A stretch of 64,000 nt of DNA from Cornus controversa (lineage: Eukaryota > Streptophyta > Magnoliopsida > Cornales > Cornaceae). The stretch lies in assembly GCA_026545225.1 (NCBI GenBank), contig CM048847.1:14441835-14505834 (forward strand), given 5' to 3'. The position numbers and the translations under genes are program-made. Shown here piece after piece: positions 1-8,855 of this stretch. Numbering within the stretch: the stretch's first letter is position 1; the number at the start of each line of letters is the position of its first letter. A model generated the notes under the pieces. That model did no database searches. It saw only the letters and a program-made list of their open reading frames with translations, and was not told the DNA's origin.

Positions 1-40
1 GGTTGGTAGCTTGTAAATTATTTCCTTTAGACGTCCAAAC

Positions 41-121
41 GGTCGAAATTGGAACAAAGCACCATACGGTTGTGATGAAGGTCGGATTGACATGTTCGTC
101 ACTTCTTTTGGATGCTTTGAT
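41..121 (+). repeat. Monomer A1, deleted form (81 bp)
   Basis: The first 33 bases, ending CATACGGTTGT, and the last 48 bases, starting GATGAAG and ending GCTTTGAT, match the two ends of the full-length A monomer at 493-635. The middle 62 bases are missing. The equivalent point in monomer A2 reads GTGATCATT and the right-hand flank in A3 reads CATGGATGAAG, so the junction GTGATGAAG is consistent with deletion between short GAT repeats. The same form recurs at 779-859 and 1518-1598 and in all HOR copies. Confidence 0.9.
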
Positions 122-264
122 GGTCTAATTTGGAAAAAAGAAACTTACGATTCTGATTATGACACGACTTCTCAAGGAATGGGGTTTTTGAATCTAAACA
201 ACTCAAACAAAACTTGTTTAAAATCATCGATAGCTTGGGAATTGTTTCTTTTACTTTTCCAGAT
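122..264 (+). repeat. Monomer B1 (143 bp)
   Basis: Full-length B-type monomer starting GGTCTAATTTGG, with an A6 run and the B-type stretch TTACGATTCTGATTATGACA. It contains the ATCGAT at 226-231 that occurs once per block. Equivalents are 860-1001 (one G shorter) and 1599-1741. Confidence 0.88.
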
Positions 265-351
265 GGTTGAAGTTGGCATAGAGCACCATACGGTTGTGAT
301 CATTCATGAGTGCAGCAAGGAATTACTATTTTTGATTCAGGACGTCCTGAT
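265..351 (+). repeat. Monomer A2, deleted form (87 bp)
   Basis: A-type monomer (GGTTGAAGTTGGCATAGAGC then CCATACGGTTGT). Its first 78 bases align without gaps to full-length A3, after which 56 bases are missing and only the last 9 (CGTCCTGAT) remain. This is a different deletion from that in A1. The junction creates the GGACGTCC palindrome at 340-347. Equivalents are 1002-1088 and 1742-1828. Confidence 0.88.
337..350. other. 14-bp perfect palindrome at the A2 deletion junction
   Basis: TCAGGACGTCCTGA reads the same on both strands and sits exactly at the junction of the 56-bp deletion in monomer A2. It recurs every 2,214 bp. The sister sites are degraded: block 2 has TCAGGAAGTCCTGA (central mismatch, near 1075) and block 3 keeps only the inner AGGACGTCCT (near 1816). 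No function can be assigned. Confidence 0.75.
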
Positions 352-492
352 GGTTGAATTTGGCATAAAGCAATGTATAATTCTAAGTATGGCACGATTT
401 CACGTGGATTGGGACTTTTCGAATCAGGACAAGTCAAACGAAACAAGTTCGAAACCATTGTTGTCATTCTCTATTCTTCTGGACATCCAGAT
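352..492 (+). repeat. Monomer B2 (141 bp)
   Basis: B-type monomer starting GGTTGAATTTGGCATAAAGC, with TATAATTCTAAGTATGGCAC in place of the B1 equivalent. It lacks the A6 run seen in B1 and B3 and holds the only CACGTG I noticed in the HOR (401-406). Equivalents are 1089-1228 and 1829-1968, both one base shorter. Confidence 0.88.
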
Positions 493-635
493 GGTCAATT
501 CTAGCATAAAGCGCCATACGGTTGTCGTCGTGCCTGATTATTGCAAGCAATTGTTCTTTACGACTCAGAACAACTCAAACAAACATGGATGAAGATCGGA
601 TCGACATGCTCGTCGTTTCTTTGGGACGCTTTGAT
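493..635 (+). repeat. Monomer A3, full length (143 bp)
   Basis: The only undeleted A-type monomer in the block and therefore the reference for the deletions in A1 and A2. It starts GGTCAATTCTAGCATAAAGC, continues CCATACGGTTGT, and ends GACGCTTTGAT. Equivalents are 1229-1370 and 1969-2111. The third base of the block 2 equivalent is HOR position 1231, a C/T polymorphism between HOR copies. Confidence 0.9.
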
Positions 636-778
636 GGTTTCATTTAGAAAAAAGCAGCGTACGATTAGTATTATGGCACGACTTCTCTTGGAATGTGGTT
701 TTCTAATCATAACAACTCAAATGAAACAAGTTTAAAATGGTTGTGAGCTTGCTAATTGTTTCCTTTAGATGTCCAAAC
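636..778 (+). repeat. Monomer B3 (143 bp)
   Basis: B-type monomer starting GGTTTCATTTAG with an A6 run and GCGTACGATTAGTATTATGG. It spans the block 1/block 2 boundary in the phase used here. Its block 2 equivalent (1371-1517) is 147 bp because of a CTTG duplication; its block 3 equivalent is 2112-2254. Confidence 0.88.
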
Positions 779-1477
779 GGTCGAATTTGGAACAAAGCAC
801 CATACGGTTGTGATGAAGATCGGATTGACATGTTCGTCACTTCTTTTGGATGCTTTGATGGTCTAATTTGGAAAAAAGAAACTTACGATTCTGATTATGG
901 CACGACTTCTCAAGGAATGGGTTTTTGAATCAGAACAACTCAAACTAAACTTGTTTGAAATCATCGATAGCTTGGGAATTGTTTCTTTTACTTGTCCAGA
1001 TGGTTGAAGTTGGCATAGAGCACCATACGGTTGTGATCATTCATGGGTGCAGTATGGAATTACTCTTTTTGATTCAGGAAGTCCTGACGGTTGAATTTGG
1101 CATAAAGCAACGTATAATTCTAAGTATGGCACGATTTCACATGGATTGGAATTTTCGAATCAGGACAAGTCAAACGAAACAAGTTCGAAACCGTTGTTGT
1201 CATTCTCTATTTTTCTGGACATCTAGATGGCCAATTCTAGCACAAAGCGCCATACGGTTGTCGTCATGCCTGATTATTGCAAGCAATAGTTCTTTCGACT
1301 CAGAACAACTCAAACAGACATGGATGAAGATCGGATCGACATGCTCGTCGTTTCTTTGGGACGCTTTGATGGTTTCATTTAGAAAAAAGCAGCGTACGAT
1401 TACTATTATGGCACGACTTCTCTTGCTTGGAATGTGGTTTTCTAATCATAACAACTCAAATGAAACAAGTTTAAAAT
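739..1477 (+). repeat. Block 2 of the HOR (six monomers, 739 bp)
   Basis: Second sister block, beginning GGTTGTGAGC where the other blocks have GGTTGGTAGC. Its monomers are 779-859 (A, 81 bp), 860-1001 (B, 142), 1002-1088 (A, 87), 1089-1228 (B, 140), 1229-1370 (A, 142) and 1371-1517 (B, 147). Indels relative to block 1 include a missing G in AATGGGTTTTT near 917, one base fewer near 1150 and near 1290, and a 4-bp CTTG tandem duplication at 1422-1429 that makes its last B monomer the longest. The two sites polymorphic between HOR copies lie in this block (position 1231) and just beyond it in block 3 (position 1531). Confidence 0.95.
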
Positions 1478-2214
1478 GGTTGGTAGCTTGCAAATTGTTT
1501 CCTTTAGATGTCGAAACGGTCGAATTTGGAACCAAGCACCATACGGTTGTGACGAAGATCGGATTGACATGTTCGTCACTTCTTTTGGATGCTTTGATGG
1601 TCTAATTTGGAAAAAAGAAACTTACGATTCTGATTATGACACAACTTCTCAAGGAATGGGGTTTTTGAATCAGAACAACTGAAACTAAACTTGTTTAAAA
1701 TCATCGATAGCTTGGGAATTGTTTCTTTTACTTGTCCAGATGGTTGAAGTTGGCATAGAGCACCATACGGTTGTGATCATTCATGAGTGCAGCAAGGAAT
1801 TACTCTTTTCGATTCAGGACGTCCTCACGGTCGAATTAGGCATAAAGCAACGTATAATTCTATGTATGGCACGATTTCACGTTGATTGGACTTTTCGAAT
1901 CCGGACAGGTCAAACGAAACAAGTTCAAAACCGTTGTTGTCATTCTCTATTCTTCTAGACATCCAGATGGTCAATTCTAGCACAAAGCACCATACGGTTA
2001 TGGTCATGCCTGGTTAATGCAAGGAATTGTTCTTTTCGACTCAGAACAACTCAAAAAAACATGGATGAAGATCGGATCGACATGCTCGTCCTTTCTTTGG
2101 GACCCTTTGATGGTTTCATTTAGAAAAAAGTAGCGTACGATTAGTAGTATGGCACGACTTCTGTTGGAATGTGGTTTTTCAATCAAAACAACTCAAATGA
2201 AACAAGTTTAAAAT
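1478..2214 (+). repeat. Block 3 of the HOR (six monomers, 737 bp)
   Basis: Third sister block. Its monomers are 1518-1598 (A, 81 bp), 1599-1741 (B, 143), 1742-1828 (A, 87), 1829-1968 (B, 140), 1969-2111 (A, 143) and 2112-2254 (B, 143, running into the next HOR). Private differences include CAACTGAAAC near 1677, GGTCGAATTAGG at 1829, AATCCGGACAGG near 1899, an A7 run near 2053 and GGGACCCTTTGAT near 2100. It carries the same 62-bp and 56-bp deletions in its first two A monomers as blocks 1 and 2, so the deletions are older than the block triplication. Confidence 0.95.
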
Positions 2215-4427
2215 GGTTGGTAGCTTGTAAATTATTTCCTTTAGACGTCCAAACGGTCGAAATTGGAACAAAGCACCATACGGTTGTGATGAAGGTCGGA
2301 TTGACATGTTCGTCACTTCTTTTGGATGCTTTGATGGTCTAATTTGGAAAAAAGAAACTTACGATTCTGATTATGACACGACTTCTCAAGGAATGGGGTT
2401 TTTGAATCTAAACAACTCAAACAAAACTTGTTTAAAATCATCGATAGCTTGGGAATTGTTTCTTTTACTTTTCCAGATGGTTGAAGTTGGCATAGAGCAC
2501 CATACGGTTGTGATCATTCATGAGTGCAGCAAGGAATTACTATTTTTGATTCAGGACGTCCTGATGGTTGAATTTGGCATAAAGCAATGTATAATTCTAA
2601 GTATGGCACGATTTCACGTGGATTGGGACTTTTCGAATCAGGACAAGTCAAACGAAACAAGTTCGAAACCATTGTTGTCATTCTCTATTCTTCTGGACAT
2701 CCAGATGGTCAATTCTAGCATAAAGCGCCATACGGTTGTCGTCGTGCCTGATTATTGCAAGCAATTGTTCTTTACGACTCAGAACAACTCAAACAAACAT
2801 GGATGAAGATCGGATCGACATGCTCGTCGTTTCTTTGGGACGCTTTGATGGTTTCATTTAGAAAAAAGCAGCGTACGATTAGTATTATGGCACGACTTCT
2901 CTTGGAATGTGGTTTTCTAATCATAACAACTCAAATGAAACAAGTTTAAAATGGTTGTGAGCTTGCTAATTGTTTCCTTTAGATGTCCAAACGGTCGAAT
3001 TTGGAACAAAGCACCATACGGTTGTGATGAAGATCGGATTGACATGTTCGTCACTTCTTTTGGATGCTTTGATGGTCTAATTTGGAAAAAAGAAACTTAC
3101 GATTCTGATTATGGCACGACTTCTCAAGGAATGGGTTTTTGAATCAGAACAACTCAAACTAAACTTGTTTGAAATCATCGATAGCTTGGGAATTGTTTCT
3201 TTTACTTGTCCAGATGGTTGAAGTTGGCATAGAGCACCATACGGTTGTGATCATTCATGGGTGCAGTATGGAATTACTCTTTTTGATTCAGGAAGTCCTG
3301 ACGGTTGAATTTGGCATAAAGCAACGTATAATTCTAAGTATGGCACGATTTCACATGGATTGGAATTTTCGAATCAGGACAAGTCAAACGAAACAAGTTC
3401 GAAACCGTTGTTGTCATTCTCTATTTTTCTGGACATCTAGATGGCCAATTCTAGCACAAAGCGCCATACGGTTGTCGTCATGCCTGATTATTGCAAGCAA
3501 TAGTTCTTTCGACTCAGAACAACTCAAACAGACATGGATGAAGATCGGATCGACATGCTCGTCGTTTCTTTGGGACGCTTTGATGGTTTCATTTAGAAAA
3601 AAGCAGCGTACGATTACTATTATGGCACGACTTCTCTTGCTTGGAATGTGGTTTTCTAATCATAACAACTCAAATGAAACAAGTTTAAAATGGTTGGTAG
3701 CTTGCAAATTGTTTCCTTTAGATGTCGAATGGTCGAATTTGGAACCAAGCACCATACGGTTGTGACGAAGATCGGATTGACATGTTCGTCACTTCTTTTG
3801 GATGCTTTGATGGTCTAATTTGGAAAAAAGAAACTTACGATTCTGATTATGACACAACTTCTCAAGGAATGGGGTTTTTGAATCAGAACAACTGAAACTA
3901 AACTTGTTTAAAATCATCGATAGCTTGGGAATTGTTTCTTTTACTTGTCCAGATGGTTGAAGTTGGCATAGAGCACCATACGGTTGTGATCATTCATGAG
4001 TGCAGCAAGGAATTACTCTTTTCGATTCAGGACGTCCTCACGGTCGAATTAGGCATAAAGCAACGTATAATTCTATGTATGGCACGATTTCACGTTGATT
4101 GGACTTTTCGAATCCGGACAGGTCAAACGAAACAAGTTCAAAACCGTTGTTGTCATTCTCTATTCTTCTAGACATCCAGATGGTCAATTCTAGCACAAAG
4201 CACCATACGGTTATGGTCATGCCTGGTTAATGCAAGGAATTGTTCTTTTCGACTCAGAACAACTCAAAAAAACATGGATGAAGATCGGATCGACATGCTC
4301 GTCCTTTCTTTGGGACCCTTTGATGGTTTCATTTAGAAAAAAGTAGCGTACGATTAGTAGTATGGCACGACTTCTGTTGGAATGTGGTTTTTCAATCAAA
4401 ACAACTCAAATGAAACAAGTTTAAAAT
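2215..4427 (+). repeat. HOR copy 2, 1-bp shorter (2,213 bp)
   Basis: The only complete copy of different length. GTCGAAACGG at HOR 1511 becomes GTCGAATGG, so bases AC at HOR 1516-1517 are replaced by a single T at window position 3730. Otherwise it carries the C/A state at the two polymorphic sites. Confidence 0.97.
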
Positions 4428-6641
4428 GGTTGGTAGCTTGTAAATTATTTCCTTTAGACGTCCAAACGGTCGAAATTGGAACAAAGCACCATACGGTTGT
4501 GATGAAGGTCGGATTGACATGTTCGTCACTTCTTTTGGATGCTTTGATGGTCTAATTTGGAAAAAAGAAACTTACGATTCTGATTATGACACGACTTCTC
4601 AAGGAATGGGGTTTTTGAATCTAAACAACTCAAACAAAACTTGTTTAAAATCATCGATAGCTTGGGAATTGTTTCTTTTACTTTTCCAGATGGTTGAAGT
4701 TGGCATAGAGCACCATACGGTTGTGATCATTCATGAGTGCAGCAAGGAATTACTATTTTTGATTCAGGACGTCCTGATGGTTGAATTTGGCATAAAGCAA
4801 TGTATAATTCTAAGTATGGCACGATTTCACGTGGATTGGGACTTTTCGAATCAGGACAAGTCAAACGAAACAAGTTCGAAACCATTGTTGTCATTCTCTA
4901 TTCTTCTGGACATCCAGATGGTCAATTCTAGCATAAAGCGCCATACGGTTGTCGTCGTGCCTGATTATTGCAAGCAATTGTTCTTTACGACTCAGAACAA
5001 CTCAAACAAACATGGATGAAGATCGGATCGACATGCTCGTCGTTTCTTTGGGACGCTTTGATGGTTTCATTTAGAAAAAAGCAGCGTACGATTAGTATTA
5101 TGGCACGACTTCTCTTGGAATGTGGTTTTCTAATCATAACAACTCAAATGAAACAAGTTTAAAATGGTTGTGAGCTTGCTAATTGTTTCCTTTAGATGTC
5201 CAAACGGTCAAATTTGGAACAAAGCACCATACGGTTGTGATGAAGATCGGATTGACATGTTCGTCACTTCTTTTGGATGCTTTGATGGTCTAATTTGGAA
5301 AAAAGAAACTTACGATTCTGATTATGGCACGACTTCTCAAGGAATGGGTTTTTGAATCAGAACAACTCAAACTAAACTTGTTTGAAATCATCGATAGCTT
5401 GGGAATTGTTTCTTTTACTTGTCCAGATGGTTGAAGTTGGCATAGAGCACCATACGGTTGTGATCATTCATGGGTGCAGTATGGAATTACTCTTTTTGAT
5501 TCAGGAAGTCCTGACGGTTGAATTTGGCATAAAGCAACGTATAATTCTAAGTATGGCACGATTTCACATGGATTGGAATTTTCGAATCAGGACAAGTCAA
5601 ACGAAACAAGTTCGAAACCGTTGTTGTCATTCTCTATTTTTCTGGACATCTAGATGGCCAATTCTAGCACAAAGCGCCATACGGTTGTCGTCATGCCTGA
5701 TTATTGCAAGCAATAGTTCTTTCGACTCAGAACAACTCAAACAGACATGGATGAAGATCGGATCGACATGCTCGTCGTTTCTTTGGGACGCTTTGATGGT
5801 TTCATTTAGAAAAAAGCAGCGTACGATTACTATTATGGCACGACTTCTCTTGCTTGGAATGTGGTTTTCTAATCATAACAACTCAAATGAAACAAGTTTA
5901 AAATGGTTGGTAGCTTGCAAATTGTTTCCTTTAGATGTCGAAACGGTCGAATTTGGAACCAAGCACCATACGGTTGTGACGAAGATCGGATTGACATGTT
6001 CGTCACTTCTTTTGGATGCTTTGATGGTCTAATTTGGAAAAAAGAAACTTACGATTCTGATTATGACACAACTTCTCAAGGAATGGGGTTTTTGAATCAG
6101 AACAACTGAAACTAAACTTGTTTAAAATCATCGATAGCTTGGGAATTGTTTCTTTTACTTGTCCAGATGGTTGAAGTTGGCATAGAGCACCATACGGTTG
6201 TGATCATTCATGAGTGCAGCAAGGAATTACTCTTTTCGATTCAGGACGTCCTCACGGTCGAATTAGGCATAAAGCAACGTATAATTCTATGTATGGCACG
6301 ATTTCACGTTGATTGGACTTTTCGAATCCGGACAGGTCAAACGAAACAAGTTCAAAACCGTTGTTGTCATTCTCTATTCTTCTAGACATCCAGATGGTCA
6401 ATTCTAGCACAAAGCACCATACGGTTATGGTCATGCCTGGTTAATGCAAGGAATTGTTCTTTTCGACTCAGAACAACTCAAAAAAACATGGATGAAGATC
6501 GGATCGACATGCTCGTCCTTTCTTTGGGACCCTTTGATGGTTTCATTTAGAAAAAAGTAGCGTACGATTAGTAGTATGGCACGACTTCTGTTGGAATGTG
6601 GTTTTTCAATCAAAACAACTCAAATGAAACAAGTTTAAAAT
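4428..6641 (+). repeat. HOR copy 3
   Basis: Full copy, C/A state. It has one private change: G to A at 5210 (HOR 783), converting a CpG in CGGTCGAATT to CA. Confidence 0.97.
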
Positions 6642-8855
6642 GGTTGGTAGCTTGTAAATTATTTCCTTTAGACGTCCAAACGGTCGAAATTGGAACAAAG
6701 CACCATACGGTTGTGATGAAGGTCGGATTGACATGTTCGTCACTTCTTTTGGATGCTTTGATGGTCTAATTTGGAAAAAAGAAACTTACGATTCTGATTA
6801 TGACACGACTTCTCAAGGAATGGGGTTTTTGAATCTAAACAACTCAAACAAAACTTGTTTAAAATCATCGATAGCTTGGGAATTGTTTCTTTTACTTTTC
6901 CAGATGGTTGAAGTTGGCATAGAGCACCATACGGTTGTGATCATTCATGAGTGCAGCAAGGAATTACTATTTTTGATTCAGGACGTCCTGATGGTTGAAT
7001 TTGGCATAAAGCAATGTATAATTCTAAGTATGGCACGATTTCACGTGGATTGGGACTTTTCGAATCAGGACAAGTCAAACGAAACAAGTTCGAAACCATT
7101 GTTGTCATTCTCTATTCTTCTGGACATCCAGATGGTCAATTCTAGCATAAAGCGCCATACGGTTGTCGTCGTGCCTGATTATTGCAAGCAATTGTTCTTT
7201 ACGACTCAGAACAACTCAAACAAACATGGATGAAGATCGGATCGACATGCTCGTCGTTTCTTTGGGACGCTTTGATGGTTTCATTTAGAAAAAAGCAGCG
7301 TACGATTAGTATTATGGCACGACTTCTCTTGGAATGTGGTTTTCTAATCATAACAACTCAAATGAAACAAGTTTAAAATGGTTGTGAGCTTGCTAATTGT
7401 TTCCTTTAGATGTCCAAACGGTCGAATTTGGAACAAAGCACCATACGGTTGTGATGAAGATCGGATTGACATGTTCGTCACTTCTTTTGGATGCTTTGAT
7501 GGTCTAATTTGGAAAAAAGAAACTTACGATTCTGATTATGGCACGACTTCTCAAGGAATGGGTTTTTGAATCAGAACAACTCAAACTAAACTTGTTTGAA
7601 ATCATCGATAGCTTGGGAATTGTTTCTTTTACTTGTCCAGATGGTTGAAGTTGGCATAGAGCACCATACGGTTGTGATCATTCATGGGTGCAGTATGGAA
7701 TTACTCTTTTTGATTCAGGAAGTCCTGACGGTTGAATTTGGCATAAAGCAACGTATAATTCTAAGTATGGCACGATTTCACATGGATTGGAATTTTCGAA
7801 TCAGGACAAGTCAAACGAAACAAGTTCGAAACCGTTGTTGTCATTCTCTATTTTTCTGGACATCTAGATGGCCAATTCTAGCACAAAGCGCCATACGGTT
7901 GTCGTCATGCCTGATTATTGCAAGCAATAGTTCTTTCGACTCAGAACAACTCAAACAGACATGGATGAAGATCGGATCGACATGCTCGTCGTTTCTTTGG
8001 GACGCTTTGATGGTTTCATTTAGAAAAAAGCAGCGTACGATTACTATTATGGCACGACTTCTCTTGCTTGGAATGTGGTTTTCTAATCATAACAACTCAA
8101 ATGAAACAAGTTTAAAATGGTTGGTAGCTTGCAAATTGTTTCCTTTAGATGTCGAAACGGTCGAATTTGGAACCAAGCACCATACGGTTGTGACGAAGAT
8201 CGGATTGACATGTTCGTCACTTCTTTTGGATGCTTTGATGGTCTAATTTGGAAAAAAGAAACTTACGATTCTGATTATGACACAACTTCTCAAGGAATGG
8301 GGTTTTTGAATCAGAACAACTGAAACTAAACTTGTTTAAAATCATCGATAGCTTGGGAATTGTTTCTTTTACTTGTCCAGATGGTTGAAGTTGGCATAGA
8401 GCACCATACGGTTGTGATCATTCATGAGTGCAGCAAGGAATTACTCTTTTCGATTCAGGACGTCCTCACGGTCGAATTAGGCATAAAGCAACGTATAATT
8501 CTATGTATGGCACGATTTCACGTTGATTGGACTTTTCGAATCCGGACAGGTCAAACGAAACAAGTTCAAAACCGTTGTTGTCATTCTCTATTCTTCTAGA
8601 CATCCAGATGGTCAATTCTAGCACAAAGCACCATACGGTTATGGTCATGCCTGGTTAATGCAAGGAATTGTTCTTTTCGACTCAGAACAACTCAAAAAAA
8701 CATGGATGAAGATCGGATCGACATGCTCGTCCTTTCTTTGGGACCCTTTGATGGTTTCATTTAGAAAAAAGTAGCGTACGATTAGTAGTATGGCACGACT
8801 TCTGTTGGAATGTGGTTTTTCAATCAAAACAACTCAAATGAAACAAGTTTAAAAT
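6642..8855 (+). repeat. HOR copy 4
   Basis: Full copy, C/A state, with no difference from copy 1 noticed by eye. Confidence 0.97.

Larger units (their letters stand above)
1..738 (+). repeat. Block 1 of the HOR (six monomers, 738 bp)
   Basis: First of three sister blocks in each HOR, described here in copy 1. Using the GGT at the start of each monomer as anchor, its six monomers are 41-121 (A, 81 bp), 122-264 (B, 143), 265-351 (A, 87), 352-492 (B, 141), 493-635 (A, 143) and 636-778 (B, 143, running into block 2). Features that distinguish it from blocks 2 and 3 are GGTCGAAATT at 41, AATCTAAACAAC near 210, CACGTG at 401-406, and a complete 14-bp palindrome at 337-350. The same block recurs in every HOR copy at the same offset. 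Confidence 0.95.
1..2214 (+). repeat. HOR copy 1 (reference copy)
   Basis: Full 2,214-bp copy used as the reference for numbering. It has C at HOR position 1231 and A at HOR position 1531, the majority state. The window starts at an arbitrary point inside the array, so this start is a convention and not a biological boundary. Confidence 0.97.

Noticed and set aside
92..592. 166-codon open reading frame repeated identically in every HOR copy
   Set aside because: It spans five monomers, and the sister regions in blocks 2 and 3 are broken by frame changes at different places, so no protein is conserved between blocks. It recurs in frame only because the DNA repeat is nearly identical and 2,214 is divisible by 3. 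No family is recognisable and there is no bias against amino-acid changes.
122..660. A6 runs in B1 and B3 as phased bending signals
   Set aside because: They are too few and irregularly spaced (514 and 224 bp apart) to support helical phasing from sequence alone.
955..1605. 216-codon open reading frame in block 2 and its overlap with other frames
   Set aside because: It overlaps another open frame (1476-1682) and has no equivalent in blocks 1 or 3. The two common variants within it (HOR 1231 and 1531) both change the amino acid, copy 2 frameshifts it, and only one silent change was seen. This is what non-coding satellite would give.
1825..2186. Two 60-codon minus-strand open frames
   Set aside because: They lie opposite satellite monomers, have no recognisable features, and are short enough to be expected by chance in sequence of this composition.
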